64,000 bases of DNA from CAXMQZ01 sp963707075 (lineage in GTDB: Bacteria > Acidobacteriota > Thermoanaerobaculia > Multivoradales > JAHEKO01), in assembly GCA_963707075.1 (NCBI GenBank), contig CAVPOX010000002.1:310001-374000 (forward strand), read 5' to 3'. Below the pieces are notes generated by a model that was not told the origin of the DNA, ran no database searches, and saw nothing but the letters and a program-made list of their open reading frames with translations. The position numbers were made by a program, and so were the translations under genes. Of this stretch, positions 34,011 to 44,326 are shown in pieces (position 1 is the stretch's first letter; each line of letters begins with the position of its first letter).

Positions 34011-34607
34011 CTACTCCCCTTCGGCCACGGCAGCTGTGCGGCGACTCGCGAAGGGCATACCGAGCTCGCGCAACAGATAAAAAGCCTGCTCATCGTTGGC
34101 GGCGCTGGTGACGATGGTGACGTTCATACCTTTGGACCGATCCACCTTGTTGTAGTCCAGGTCCGGAAAAATCAGATGATCGCGCACCCCCAGGGTGTAG
34201 TTGCCGCGACCGTCGAAACCACTGTTGGAAATTCCCCGAAAATCGCGGACTCGGGGCAATGCGATGGCGATCAGGCGGTCGAGGAAGAACCACATCCGGT
34301 CTCCCCGCAACGTCACCCGACAGCCGATCGGCATACCTTCTCTCACCTTGAACGCAGCGATCGACTTCTTGGCCCGGGTAATTGCCGGCTGCTGCCCGGC
34401 AATCTGTCCGAGCTCGAGGACTGCGTCGTCGAGGACTTTGATGTTCTGCGTCGCCTCGCCAAGACCGACATTGAGCACGATCTTCTCCAGACGGGGTACC
34501 GCCATTATGTTGTCGATGCCGAATTCCTTTTGCAGCTTGGCAACAACCTCATCGCGGTACTGAACCTTCAGTCGCGGCTCGTGGCGCTCGCTTTTCCCTT
34601 TTGCCAT
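34011..34607 (-). CDS. rplE: 50S ribosomal protein L5
   Basis: A 198-residue L5 that binds 5S rRNA and contacts P-site tRNA: PRLEKIVLNVGLGEA, IGCRVTLRGDRMW, RDFRGIS and GMNVTIVTSA are family signatures. Slightly longer than the usual 180 because of a basic N-terminus and a C-terminal ASRRTAAVAEGE tail. Confidence 0.97.
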   Translation of the reverse strand: MAKGKSERHEPRLKVQYRDEVVAKLQKEFGIDNIMAVPRLEKIVLNVGLGEATQNIKVLDDAVLELGQIAGQQPAITRAKKSIAAFKVREGMPIGCRVTLRGDRMWFFLDRLIAIALPRVRDFRGISNSGFDGRGNYTLGVRDHLIFPDLDYNKVDRSKGMNVTIVTSAANDEQAFYLLRELGMPFASRRTAAVAEGE

Positions 34608-34627
34608 GGTGCGAAGTTCCTCTCGCT

Positions 34628-34951
34628 TCAGTTGAACGTGGCTCCACAGGCCTTGCAGACGCGGATGCCACTACCATCCTCGAGTCGCTTGCGCCCGACG
34701 CGGGTCGGGCGGCCACACTCGGGGCATATCAGCTTAAGATTCGAGATCCGGATCGGAGCTTCCCGCTCGACGATGCCTCCCTGGATCTGCTTGTTCGGGT
34801 TGGGACGGGTGTGACGTTTGATCATGTTGGCTCGCTCCACGATAGCCGTGCCATCACCGGGGTAAACCCTCAGGACACGTCCCTTGTACCCACGGTCTCG
34901 GCCGCGGGTCACCAACACCTCATCGTTCTTCTTGATCTTTACCTTCACCAT
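34628..34951 (-). CDS. rplX: 50S ribosomal protein L24
   Basis: A 107-residue L24, an assembly initiator with the KOW motif (VTRGRDRGYKGRVLRVYPG in part). The C-terminal end has two Cys pairs (CPECG and CKACG) as in many L24 proteins, probably a zinc ribbon. The ATG at 34951 is preferred over the adjoining GTG because GGAG sits 7 bases before it. Confidence 0.96.
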   Translation of the reverse strand: MVKVKIKKNDEVLVTRGRDRGYKGRVLRVYPGDGTAIVERANMIKRHTRPNPNKQIQGGIVEREAPIRISNLKLICPECGRPTRVGRKRLEDGSGIRVCKACGATFN

Positions 34952-35003
34952 CACATTGCTCCCGATCTCATCTGCGCAGCCCCAGGCGACTCGCTGACAC
35001 GAG

Positions 35004-35372
35004 TCACAGGACCTCGGGTGCCAGAGACACTATCTTCATGAATCTTCGTTCTCGCAGCTCGCGAGCGACTGGCCCAAAAACGCGGGTACCGATCGGCTCC
35101 CCCGCCTCGTTCACCAGCACAGCGGAGTTGGTATCGAAGCGAATGTGACTGCCGTCCTTTCGCCGATGAGCGCGTCGCGTCCTGACTATGACGGCCCGGA
35201 CGACCTGTCCTTTCTTCACCGTGCCTTCGGGCGTCGCTTCCTTCACCGAGGCGGTGATGACATCTCCCAGACCGCCGTACTGACCGGCAGAGCCACCACG
35301 CAGGTGGATGCACGCGATGCGGCGTGCCCCGGAGTTGTCAGCGACCTCGAGAATACTCCCCATCTGGATCAT
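35004..35372 (-). CDS. rplN: 50S ribosomal protein L14
   Basis: A 122-residue L14, the standard length, forming an intersubunit bridge: MIQMGSILEVADNSGARRI start and SLAPEVL end. Start at ATG 35372 behind GAGGGAG. 2 bp after rpsQ. Confidence 0.98.
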   Translation of the reverse strand: MIQMGSILEVADNSGARRIACIHLRGGSAGQYGGLGDVITASVKEATPEGTVKKGQVVRAVIVRTRRAHRRKDGSHIRFDTNSAVLVNEAGEPIGTRVFGPVARELRERRFMKIVSLAPEVL

Positions 35373-35374
35373 CG

Positions 35375-35656
35375 TCAGACTCCCTCGACCCGCTTCAAGA
35401 CCTCGTCGACACGCCACCGTTTCTGACGTGACAACGGTCGCACCGAGACGATGCGGACTTCATCTCCAAGACGACAAGTGTTTTCCGGATCGTGAGCGTA
35501 GAACTTGGAGGTTCGCTTCACATACCGGTGGTAGAGACGGTGCGTCACAGTGTTCTTCACCGCCACGACGACCGTCTTGTCCATCTTGTCGCTGACCACG
35601 GTCCCCACCTTGACCTGTCGCCGACTCTGGTCACGCGAAATCGTTTGCTCAGTCAT
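35375..35656 (-). CDS. rpsQ: 30S ribosomal protein S17
   Basis: A 93-residue OB-fold protein with KVGTVVSDKMDKTVVVAV and RVVSVRPLS-like (IVSVRPLSRQKRW) segments. ATG shares one base with the rpmC stop (TGATG). Confidence 0.97.
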   Translation of the reverse strand: MTEQTISRDQSRRQVKVGTVVSDKMDKTVVVAVKNTVTHRLYHRYVKRTSKFYAHDPENTCRLGDEVRIVSVRPLSRQKRWRVDEVLKRVEGV

Positions 35657-35856
35657 CAGACTTGTTCTCCCCGTTCCTTCTCGCGCAACACAGTCAGCAC
35701 TCTGGCCAAGTCGCGACGCGCCACTTTCACCTTCGCGGGACTCTCGAGTTGACCGGTGACTTTCTGCAGTCGCAGCGCAAACAACTTCTCGGCCAGATCC
35801 TTCTCCTTGTCCCGCAGTTCCTCGACAGTTTGTTCCCGTAATTCGGCAGCTTTCAT
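35656..35856 (-). CDS. rpmC: 50S ribosomal protein L29
   Basis: A 66-residue two-helix protein by the exit tunnel that docks trigger factor and SRP: KAAELREQTVEELRDKEKD and the conserved LFALRLQKVTGQLE. Start at ATG 35856; the upstream open frame overlaps rplP and is not L29. Confidence 0.97.
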   Translation of the reverse strand: MKAAELREQTVEELRDKEKDLAEKLFALRLQKVTGQLESPAKVKVARRDLARVLTVLREKERGEQV

Positions 35857-35866
35857 GGCATCTCTC

Positions 35867-36283
35867 CTAGAGAACTTCGTGGCGCGAGAGATAACGGGTC
35901 TTGATCCCGAACTTGTATGATGCCAACTTGATCGCGTGCGCGGCGACCTCCGGATCGACCCCTTCGACCTCGAAGAGAATACGGCCTGGCTTGACCACCG
36001 CGACCCATCCCTCCGGGTTCCCCTTGCCCTTACCCATTCGGGTTTCCAGAGGCTTCTTGGTGATCGGCTTGTCGGGAAACACGCGAATCCAGATCTTGCC
36101 TCCACGCTTGACACCACGAGCGATGGCGATACGCGCCGCTTCGATCTGTCGCGAAGAAACCCAACCGGCCTCCACGGCCTGCAGAGCATGGTCACCGAAG
36201 GCGATGTAATCGCCGCCCTTGGCTCGCCCACGCCGGCGGCCCCGCTGCTTCTTCCTGTACTTGACCTTCTTCGGCATCAACAT
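35867..36283 (-). CDS. rplP: 50S ribosomal protein L16
   Basis: A 138-residue L16 near the peptidyl-transferase centre: MPKKVKYRKKQRGR start and WIRVFPDKPITKKPLETRMG. Two ATG codons two residues apart; the first (36283) has GGGGAGA at good spacing. An ATG at 36277 would give the commoner N-terminus. Confidence 0.97.
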   Translation of the reverse strand: MLMPKKVKYRKKQRGRRRGRAKGGDYIAFGDHALQAVEAGWVSSRQIEAARIAIARGVKRGGKIWIRVFPDKPITKKPLETRMGKGKGNPEGWVAVVKPGRILFEVEGVDPEVAAHAIKLASYKFGIKTRYLSRHEVL

Positions 36284-36303
36284 GGTCTATCTCCCCGCTA
36301 CTC

Positions 36304-36957
36304 CTACAATCCTGCGGCGCGACGGCCCTTCTCGCGCGACAGGTCACCTTTGTAAATCCATACTTTGCAGCCGATGACGCCATAAGTGGTCCGAGAAACT
36401 GCGAATCCGTAATCGATCTCGGCTTTCAACGTGTGCAGCGGCAAGCGCCCCTCCTGATACCACTCAGTACGGGCAATCTCCGAGCCTCCCAAACGCCCCG
36501 AAACCATGATCTTGAATCCCTTGGCGCCGAACCGGAAGGCGGCCTCCATCTGCTTTTTCATTGCCCGCCTGAAAGCTATTCGTCGCACCAGCTGGTGAGC
36601 CAGGTTTTCCGCCACCAACTGCGCATCCAGCTCGGGACGCTGAATCTCCTGGATATTAATGTGGACTTCGCGCCCCATCTGCTTCATGAGATCGTCCCGC
36701 AGCTTGTCGACCTCGGACCCCTTACGGCCAATGATGATGCCGGGCCGGGAGGTATGGATCGTGACCCGCAACTTGTCGGCAGCCCTGTCGATATCGATCT
36801 CGCTGACTCCGGCGTGCGACAATCGCTTCTTGAGCCGTTCCCGCAGCTCCAAGTCCTCATGCAGAAGCTTGGCGTAGTCCTTTTCCGCGTACCATCGTGA
36901 CTTCCACGACTTGTTGTAGACAAGTCGGAAGCCGTACGGATGTGTTTTCTGACCCAC
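36304..36957 (-). CDS. rpsC: 30S ribosomal protein S3
   Basis: A 217-residue S3 forming the mRNA entry site, with KH domain (IIIGRKGSEVDKLRDDL) and the C-terminal GCKVWIYKGDL. GTG start with GGAGAG ribosome site. Confidence 0.98.
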   Translation of the reverse strand: MGQKTHPYGFRLVYNKSWKSRWYAEKDYAKLLHEDLELRERLKKRLSHAGVSEIDIDRAADKLRVTIHTSRPGIIIGRKGSEVDKLRDDLMKQMGREVHINIQEIQRPELDAQLVAENLAHQLVRRIAFRRAMKKQMEAAFRFGAKGFKIMVSGRLGGSEIARTEWYQEGRLPLHTLKAEIDYGFAVSRTTYGVIGCKVWIYKGDLSREKGRRAAGL

Positions 36958-36967
36958 TGTTCTCTCC

Positions 36968-37321
36968 TTACGCTTCGCTTTCAGTCAGGCGAGAATCCAA
37001 TCGAATGGTCACGTGACTCTGTCGTTTGAGAATGCGAAAGGCCCGACCCATCGGTTGCGCTCGGATGCGCTTGAGGGTTGGACCACCGTCCACGAAGATC
37101 TCTTTTACGTAAAGGCGATCCATATCGAGTTGATCGTCCTGATTCTCGGCGTTGGCTACTGCGGACTGCAGTAGCTTGCGCAGCGGCTGTGCAGCCGACT
37201 TCTTGCTCAGTAACAGAATGTTGGCAGCCTCTTCCACACCCTTGCCTCGAATCTGATCAGCTACCAGTCGCACCTTTTGCGGTGACGCCTGGAGATAGCG
37301 GAGCTGTGCAGTTACTTCCAT
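36968..37321 (-). CDS. rplV: 50S ribosomal protein L22
   Basis: A 117-residue L22 whose beta-hairpin lines the exit tunnel. Family segments RYLQASPQKVRLVADQIRGK and the hairpin region GPTLKRIRAQPMGRAFRI are present. Confidence 0.98.
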   Translation of the reverse strand: MEVTAQLRYLQASPQKVRLVADQIRGKGVEEAANILLLSKKSAAQPLRKLLQSAVANAENQDDQLDMDRLYVKEIFVDGGPTLKRIRAQPMGRAFRILKRQSHVTIRLDSRLTESEA

Positions 37322-37354
37322 TGCTCAATCACCTCTCTCAAGTAACGGAACCAG

Positions 37355-37642
37355 CTATCGAGGACGCCCCATGCGCTCGACCTTGCGGCCGGTGTGACCA
37401 CGAAATGTCCGAGTCATGGCGAATTCACCCAACTTGTGTCCCACCATGTTCTCGGTGACGAACACCGGAATGAACTTGAGGCCATTGTGGACCGCAATGG
37501 TGCGTCCCACCATCTCGGGAGTGATCGTCGACCTGCGCGACCAGGTCTTGATGACCCTCTGGTCGTTGGTCTCTTTCGCAACGCTCACCTTCTTCATGAG
37601 GTGTTCGTCAATAAAATAGCCCTTCTTCAGCGATCGTGCCAT
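37355..37642 (-). CDS. rpsS: 30S ribosomal protein S19
   Basis: A 95-residue head protein: ARSLKKGYFIDEHLMKK, SRRSTITPEMVGRTIAVHNG and HKLGEFAMTRTFRGH. Confidence 0.98.
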   Translation of the reverse strand: MARSLKKGYFIDEHLMKKVSVAKETNDQRVIKTWSRRSTITPEMVGRTIAVHNGLKFIPVFVTENMVGHKLGEFAMTRTFRGHTGRKVERMGRPR

Positions 37643-37657
37643 GGTCTAGCTCCGCTC

Positions 37658-38485
37658 CTACTTTCGCCTGCGGTCCCGAACGATCATTCGGTTCGTCCGC
37701 TTGTTGTTGCGCGTCTTGTAACCCTTCGTCGGGAACCCCCAGGGTGTGCATGGATGCCGCCCGCCCGAGCTTCGGCCTTCCCCACCACCCATGGGGTGAT
37801 CCACCGGATTCATGGTGACACCGCGGTTGTGGGGCCGTCGACCCAACCACCGCGTCCGCCCCGCCTTGCCCAGAGCCACGTTCTCGTGATCCAGATTGCC
37901 GACCTGACCGATCGTGGCATAGCAGTTCAGGTGCACTTTACGCACTTCTCCAGAGGGCAACTTCACCTGCGCGTGCGCACCCTCCTTGGCCATCAGTTGA
38001 GCTCCGGTCCCGGCTCCACGCACCATCTGACCACCCTTGCCGATCTTGAGCTCGATGTTGTGGATGATGGTACCGACTGGAATCTTGTGCAGGGGCAGAG
38101 CATTTCCGAGGTTGACTGGCGCCGACTCACCCGCCAACACCTGGTCCCCTACCTGGAGTCCATGAGGCCAGATAATGTAACGCTTCTCGCCGTCTGCATA
38201 GTGGAGCAGCGCTACCCTCGCCGAGCGATTGGGGTCGTACTCGATCGTCGCGACCGTGCCGGGCACGCCATGCTTCTCACGCTTGAAATCGACGGCTCGA
38301 TACCGACGCTTGTGGCTTCCCCCACGAAAGCGAACCGTGACCCGCCCCTTGTTGTTGCGGCCACCGATACGCTTCTTGCCAGAAGTCAAGGGCTTGTGGG
38401 GACGACTGGTAGTGAGCTCCTCATAGGTCATCCCGGTCTTGCCCCGGCTCGCGGGATTAGTCGGCTTGTAGTGCTTGATAGGCAT
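37658..38485 (-). CDS. rplB: 50S ribosomal protein L2
   Basis: A 275-residue L2, needed for peptidyl transfer and subunit joining. MPIKHYKPTNPASRG start, KGRVTVRFRGGSHKR and the C-terminal NPVDHPMGGGEGRSSGGRHP loop with the conserved His. Start at ATG 38485; the open frame further upstream overlaps rplW and is not L2. Confidence 0.98.
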   Translation of the reverse strand: MPIKHYKPTNPASRGKTGMTYEELTTSRPHKPLTSGKKRIGGRNNKGRVTVRFRGGSHKRRYRAVDFKREKHGVPGTVATIEYDPNRSARVALLHYADGEKRYIIWPHGLQVGDQVLAGESAPVNLGNALPLHKIPVGTIIHNIELKIGKGGQMVRGAGTGAQLMAKEGAHAQVKLPSGEVRKVHLNCYATIGQVGNLDHENVALGKAGRTRWLGRRPHNRGVTMNPVDHPMGGGEGRSSGGRHPCTPWGFPTKGYKTRNNKRTNRMIVRDRRRK

Positions 38486-38489
38486 TGTC

Positions 38490-38780
38490 CTAGACTCCTT
38501 CGAAGAACTCGATGGTCTTCTCGCCCTCGGCCAACCGGACATAGGCCTTCTTCCAGTCGGCCTGCCGTCCCACAAAGCGCCCCTGGCGCCGCAATTTGCC
38601 ATGCATGGCGGCGATCCGCACCTCGGCGACCTTGACCTTGAACTGGGCCTCCACCGCTCGCTTGATCTCGATCTTGTTGGCGCGGTGATCGACTTCGAAG
38701 GCGACGGTATTCGTCTGATCTCGCTGAATCTGCGACTTCTCAGTTATCAGAGGCCGCCGAATGACGTCCTGAACTCTCAT
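38490..38780 (-). CDS. rplW: 50S ribosomal protein L23
   Basis: A 96-residue exit-site protein and main trigger-factor dock: VIRRPLITEKSQ, VDHRANKIEIKRAVE. Overlaps the rplD stop by 4 bp. Confidence 0.97.
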   Translation of the reverse strand: MRVQDVIRRPLITEKSQIQRDQTNTVAFEVDHRANKIEIKRAVEAQFKVKVAEVRIAAMHGKLRRQGRFVGRQADWKKAYVRLAEGEKTIEFFEGV

Positions 38781-39400
38781 TTCGACAACACCTCCACCAG
38801 TCGCCCGATCGCGTCTTCGGTGATGACCACGTGCGACCGATCCACGACGTCGTACACGTTGACAGCCATGACATCCACCGTCTTGAGCTCGGGATTGTTC
38901 CTGGACGCCAACAGCAGCTTGCTATTGTCATGTCGGTCTACCAGGAGAGTTCGCCCGGACACCCCGAGACCGGCCAGAGACTTCGCCAACTCACCCGCCT
39001 TGTGGCTCTCGAGCTCCAGTGCGTCGACGACCAGAATGCTCTCTTCCTGCAGCTTCCGCGACAGCACCGACTTCAAGGCATTGCGCTTCTCTCGCGCGCT
39101 CAGCTTGTTCGCATAATCGCGTGGCTGAGGGCCGTGAACGGTGCCACCTCCACGACGGGTAGGTGACCGCAGGCTGCCGACGCGGGCGCGTCCGGTTCCC
39201 TTCTGCCGCCAGGGCTTGCGCCCACCACCACGAACCTCCGAACGGCCCTTGGTCTTGTGGGTCCCTCGACGCTGGGCGGCGAGATAGGAAACTACCGCCG
39301 AATGCACGAGATGTTCCTTGAACGGATATCCAAAGACCTCCTCGGGAAGCTCCAGATCCTTGACCTTCTTGTTGTTCAGACTCTTGACTGCAACCTTCAT
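38777..39400 (-). CDS. rplD: 50S ribosomal protein L4
   Basis: A 207-residue L4, which lines the exit tunnel and in enterobacteria represses the S10 operon. The tunnel loop GGGRKPWRQKGTGRARVG is intact. Start at ATG 39400. No long S10 leader precedes rpsJ here, so the E. coli control by L4 is probably absent (inference). Confidence 0.97.
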   Translation of the reverse strand: MKVAVKSLNNKKVKDLELPEEVFGYPFKEHLVHSAVVSYLAAQRRGTHKTKGRSEVRGGGRKPWRQKGTGRARVGSLRSPTRRGGGTVHGPQPRDYANKLSAREKRNALKSVLSRKLQEESILVVDALELESHKAGELAKSLAGLGVSGRTLLVDRHDNSKLLLASRNNPELKTVDVMAVNVYDVVDRSHVVITEDAIGRLVEVLSK

Positions 39401-39413
39401 CTCGTCACCCCAC

Positions 39414-40043
39414 TCAACCACGCTTGGCACGTCGCACCGCGACATAACCATTGTTGGGTCCCGGAACAGCACCTCGCACGTAGAGCAGATTCTTCTCGGC
39501 ATCGACCTTGACGATCTGCAGGTTCTTGCGGGTCACTCGCTTTCCGCCAGTTCTGCCGGGCAGTCGAGTCCCCGGAAACACACGTGAGGGGTCAGAGGCC
39601 TGACCGATAGAGCCCGGGGCGCGGTGGAACATCGAGCCGTGTGTCGCGCGACCACCGCCGAAGCCGTGACGCTTGATCACACCCTGGAACCCCTTGCCCT
39701 TGCTCGTAGCGGTGACATCGACGTACTCATCGGCCGCAAAGATGTCCACTTTCACCTGATCGCCCGCAGCGAGCTCGTTGTCGCTCTCGATCCGGAACTC
39801 CATCAGTCGACGCATGGGAGCCACACCAGCCTTCTGGAAATGCCCGACCATGGGCTGCGAGACGCGACGCGCCGGACGCTCCTCCACGAGACCGATCTGG
39901 ATCGCATCGTAGCCATCCTTTGCGACTTCCTTACGCTGGACGACCAGACAGGGTCCGGCTTCGATCACCGTTACCGGCTCGACCAGACCACCGTCATTGA
40001 ATATCTGGGTCATCCCCAGTTTCTTACCCAAGATGCCAGGCAT
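39414..40043 (-). CDS. rplC: 50S ribosomal protein L3
   Basis: A 209-residue L3 that helps form the peptidyl-transferase centre: PGILGKKLGMTQIF start, KGKGFQGVIKRHGFGGGRATHGS tunnel loop (in part). The ATG at 40043 is chosen because GGGAG lies nine bases before it; an ATG three codons earlier has no room for a ribosome site. Confidence 0.96.
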   Translation of the reverse strand: MPGILGKKLGMTQIFNDGGLVEPVTVIEAGPCLVVQRKEVAKDGYDAIQIGLVEERPARRVSQPMVGHFQKAGVAPMRRLMEFRIESDNELAAGDQVKVDIFAADEYVDVTATSKGKGFQGVIKRHGFGGGRATHGSMFHRAPGSIGQASDPSRVFPGTRLPGRTGGKRVTRKNLQIVKVDAEKNLLYVRGAVPGPNNGYVAVRRAKRG

Positions 40044-40058
40044 CGCTTCCATCTCCCA

Positions 40059-40376
40059 CTAGGCGCCAAAGGCCTTGATCTCAACGTCCACTCCGGCCGG
40101 TAGCTCGAGTTTCATCAGGGCGTCGACCGTCTGACTGGTCGGCTCGAAGATGTCGAGCAGACGTTTGTGAGTGCGAATCTCGAACTGCTCCCGCGACTTC
40201 TTGTCCACGTGGGGGCCACGATTGACCGTGTAGCGCGAGATATGCGTCGGCAAGGGAATCGGCCCGACCACACGGGCTCCGGTACGCCGGGCTGTATCCA
40301 CAATCTCGCCCGTCGAGGCGTCCAGTATGCGAAAGTCGTACGCCTTGAGGCGAATGCGGATTTTCTCGTTGACCAT
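40059..40376 (-). CDS. rpsJ: 30S ribosomal protein S10
   Basis: A 105-residue S10 (NusE), also a partner of NusB/NusG in antitermination and transcription-translation coupling. IRIRLKAYDFRILD, GPIPLPTHISRYTVNRGPHVDKKSREQFE (in parts). A strong GGGGAGA site precedes the ATG. It follows tuf copy 1 by 35 bp, so the str and S10 operons are probably continuous. Confidence 0.98.
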   Translation of the reverse strand: MVNEKIRIRLKAYDFRILDASTGEIVDTARRTGARVVGPIPLPTHISRYTVNRGPHVDKKSREQFEIRTHKRLLDIFEPTSQTVDALMKLELPAGVDVEIKAFGA

Positions 40377-40411
40377 CTGTCTTCTCCCCCTGCAGCCTGA
40401 GTTTCCTATCC

Positions 40412-41605
<1,194 letters not shown>

Positions 41606-41630
41606 GATCGTTCCTCCGAAAACCCACTCT

Positions 41631-43706
41631 CTAGCCGGCGGCCTTGGCCACGACTTCCTCACTCACATTCCTGGGAGCCTGCTCGTAGGCATCGAACTGC
41701 ATCGAGTAGGTCGCCCTGCCCTGAGTCACCGAGCGCAGATCCGTGGCATAACCGAACATCTCCGCCAGCGGCACCCTGCAACTGATCACCTGGGCGTTAC
41801 CTCGAGCCTCCATGTGCTGCACGCGCCCGCGGCGGGATGTCACATCGCCAATGACTTCTCCCATGTACTCTTCGGGCGTTACCACTTCGACCGCCATCAC
41901 CGGCTCCAACAGTGCTGGCTGCGCTTTCTTGCAGGCATCCTGAAAGGCCATCGATCCAGCGATCTTGAAGGCCAACTCAGAAGAGTCCACCTCATGAAAG
42001 CTGCCGTCGTAAAGATCGACCTCGGCGCTGGTCATCGGGAACCCAGCCAGTGGACCTGTCTCCATCGCCTCACGAATGCCCTGCTCGACCGGCTTGATGA
42101 ACTCCCGGGGGATGACCCCACCCTTGATCTCGTCATTGAAGATAAAGTCGGTCCCGCTCGATGGCCGCAAGCGAATCTTGACGTGCCCGAACTGCCCCCG
42201 ACCACCGGATTGACGCACGAATCGCCCCTCACCCTGGGACTCGACAGTAACGGTCTCTTTGTAGGCGACCTGCGGCTTGCCGATATTGGCCCCGACGCTG
42301 AACTCCCTCACCAAGCGGTCGGTAATGATTTCCAGGTGCAACTCTCCCATGCCAGAGATCAGGGTCTGGCCCGTATCCGGATCCGTGTGCACCTTGAAGG
42401 TCGGATCCTCCTGCTGCAACTTGCCCAAAGCCAACCCGAGCTTCTCCTGATCGGCTTTCGTCTTGGGCTCGATCGACACCGCGATGACAGGCTCCGGAAA
42501 ATTCATCGATTCCAACAGAACCGGCGATTTCGGATCGCAGATGGTGTCGCCTGTCGTTACGCCCTTCAGGCCCACCGCTGCCGCGATGTCTCCCGACCAG
42601 ACCTCCGAGATCTCCTCCCGCTTGTTGGCGTGCATCTTCAGCAAGCGACCGATGCGCTCCTTCTTCCCGGAAGTCACATTGAGCACGCTCTCCCCTGTTT
42701 CGACGTGCCCGGAATAGACCCTGAAGTAGGTCAACTGACCGACAAAGGGATCGGTCATGATCTTGAAGACCAGAGCAGCGAACGGAGCGTCGTCCCTGGC
42801 CTCTCGAGTCGTGGCCTCACCCGTATCGACCTCCACACCTTCGATTGCAGGCACATCCAGCGGCGAGGGCAGATACTCGATCACGGCATCCAGCAGCGGC
42901 TGCACACCCTTGTTCTTGAAAGCGCTGCCGCAGAGGACCGGCTGGAGCCGGTTGGTCACCGTCGCACGGCGAATCGCGGAACGGATCTCATCGTTGGTTA
43001 TCTCTTCGCCCGAGAGATACTTCTCCAGCAACTCGTCATCGGTTTCTGCGACCGCTTCCACCATCTCTTCGCGCATCTTGTGTGCCTGGTCGGCATACCC
43101 ATCGGGTATGTCCACAACCTCGAAATCGGCACCCAGAGTCTCGTCCTTGTAGCGAATCCCCTGCATCTCCACCAGGTCGATCAAACCCTGGAAGGAATCT
43201 TCTTTACCCCAAGGCAACTGCAGCACCACCGGCGCGGCGCCGAGACGGGACTTCATCATCGCGACGCAACGCTCGAAATCGGCACCCACTCGATCCATCT
43301 TGTTGACGAAGGCCATCCTTGGCACCTTGTACCGATCTGCTTGCCGCCAAACGGTTTCCGACTGCGGCTCGACTCCAGCCACTGCGTCGAACACCGCCAC
43401 TGCACCATCGAGCACTCGCAGCGACCGCTCCACCTCCGCAGTGAAATCGACATGGCCAGGGGTGTCGATGATGTTGATCCGATAGTCCTTCCAGAAGCAG
43501 GTCGTCGCGGCAGAAGTGATCGTGATGCCGCGCTCCTGCTCTTGCACCATCCAGTCCATGACGGCCGTACCATCATGGACTTCACCGATCTTGTAGCTGA
43601 CGCCGGTATAGAACAGGACCCGCTCCGTGGTCGTGGTCTTACCCGCATCGATATGGGCCATGATGCCGATATTGCGTGTCTTTTCCAGTGCAATTTTGCG
43701 AGACAT
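41631..43706 (-). CDS. fusA: Elongation factor G
   Basis: A 691-residue translocase with five domains. G1 AHIDAGKTT, G3 DTPGHVDF with the catalytic histidine, G4 NKMD. It is the canonical EF-G, in contrast to the EF-G-2 type protein at 23136. ATG at 43706 (MSRKIALEKTRNIG) is chosen with AGGA upstream; an in-frame start 11 codons earlier is unlikely. A terminator-like hairpin lies in the 119-bp gap to rpsG. Confidence 0.98.
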   Translation of the reverse strand: MSRKIALEKTRNIGIMAHIDAGKTTTTERVLFYTGVSYKIGEVHDGTAVMDWMVQEQERGITITSAATTCFWKDYRINIIDTPGHVDFTAEVERSLRVLDGAVAVFDAVAGVEPQSETVWRQADRYKVPRMAFVNKMDRVGADFERCVAMMKSRLGAAPVVLQLPWGKEDSFQGLIDLVEMQGIRYKDETLGADFEVVDIPDGYADQAHKMREEMVEAVAETDDELLEKYLSGEEITNDEIRSAIRRATVTNRLQPVLCGSAFKNKGVQPLLDAVIEYLPSPLDVPAIEGVEVDTGEATTREARDDAPFAALVFKIMTDPFVGQLTYFRVYSGHVETGESVLNVTSGKKERIGRLLKMHANKREEISEVWSGDIAAAVGLKGVTTGDTICDPKSPVLLESMNFPEPVIAVSIEPKTKADQEKLGLALGKLQQEDPTFKVHTDPDTGQTLISGMGELHLEIITDRLVREFSVGANIGKPQVAYKETVTVESQGEGRFVRQSGGRGQFGHVKIRLRPSSGTDFIFNDEIKGGVIPREFIKPVEQGIREAMETGPLAGFPMTSAEVDLYDGSFHEVDSSELAFKIAGSMAFQDACKKAQPALLEPVMAVEVVTPEEYMGEVIGDVTSRRGRVQHMEARGNAQVISCRVPLAEMFGYATDLRSVTQGRATYSMQFDAYEQAPRNVSEEVVAKAAG

Positions 43707-43739
43707 GACGACTTCCTGCCAATTTCCTTCATTCGGCAC

Positions 43740-43767
43740 AAAAGCGACGGCAAAACCCAGCCGTCGC
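43740..43767 (-). terminator. Terminator-like hairpin between rpsG and fusA
   Basis: Perfect 8-bp stem GCGACGGC/GCCGTCGC with an 8-base loop, followed on the minus strand by TTTTG. It is 34 bases upstream of fusA and 58 bases past rpsG, inside what is normally one str operon. It may partly terminate rpsL-rpsG transcripts, act as an attenuator, or protect an mRNA end after processing. Confidence 0.55.
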
Positions 43768-43825
43768 CGGTCTGACTTTCTCTGGCTTAGGCCCCACCCC
43801 CTGCGGAAAGCAGGGAGTCGATCAA

Positions 43826-44296
43826 CTACCAGCGGTAATGAGCAAAGGCCTTGTTCGCCTCAGCCATCCGGTGCGTATCCTCCCTCTTCTTAATCGCGGC
43901 TCCACGGTTCTCCGCAGCATCCATGAGCTCGCCTGCCAGCTTTTGCTTCATGGTCTTCTCTCCCCGGCGCTTGGAGCTCTCCAAGAGCCAGCGAAAGGAC
44001 AGCGCGAGGCGCCGATTGGGGCGTACCTCGATGGGAACCTGATAGGTAGAGCCGCCGACCCGCCGTGATTTAACCTCCACAGCAGGCTTGACGCTATCCA
44101 CCGCCTTCTTGAAGATCTTCATCGGATCCTCGCCCGTCTTCTCACCGACAATCTCCAGGGCGTCATAGAGAATCCGCTCGGCTACTGTCTTCTTGCCGTT
44201 GATCATGATCGCATTGACGAACTTGCTCACCAACTGCGAGTTGTAGACCGGATCCGGTAGGACTTCCCTTTTCGGGACTTCTGCGCGTCTAGGCAT
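43826..44296 (-). CDS. rpsG: 30S ribosomal protein S7
   Basis: A 156-residue head-assembly protein that binds the 3' major domain of 16S rRNA: PRRAEVPKREVLPDP start and RGAAIKKREDTHRMAEANKAF near the end. In E. coli S7 represses the str operon. 30 bp after rpsL. Confidence 0.98.
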   Translation of the reverse strand: MPRRAEVPKREVLPDPVYNSQLVSKFVNAIMINGKKTVAERILYDALEIVGEKTGEDPMKIFKKAVDSVKPAVEVKSRRVGGSTYQVPIEVRPNRRLALSFRWLLESSKRRGEKTMKQKLAGELMDAAENRGAAIKKREDTHRMAEANKAFAHYRW

Positions 44297-44326
44297 GGGT
44301 GTAGATCCTCAAACTTCCAGCTTTTC

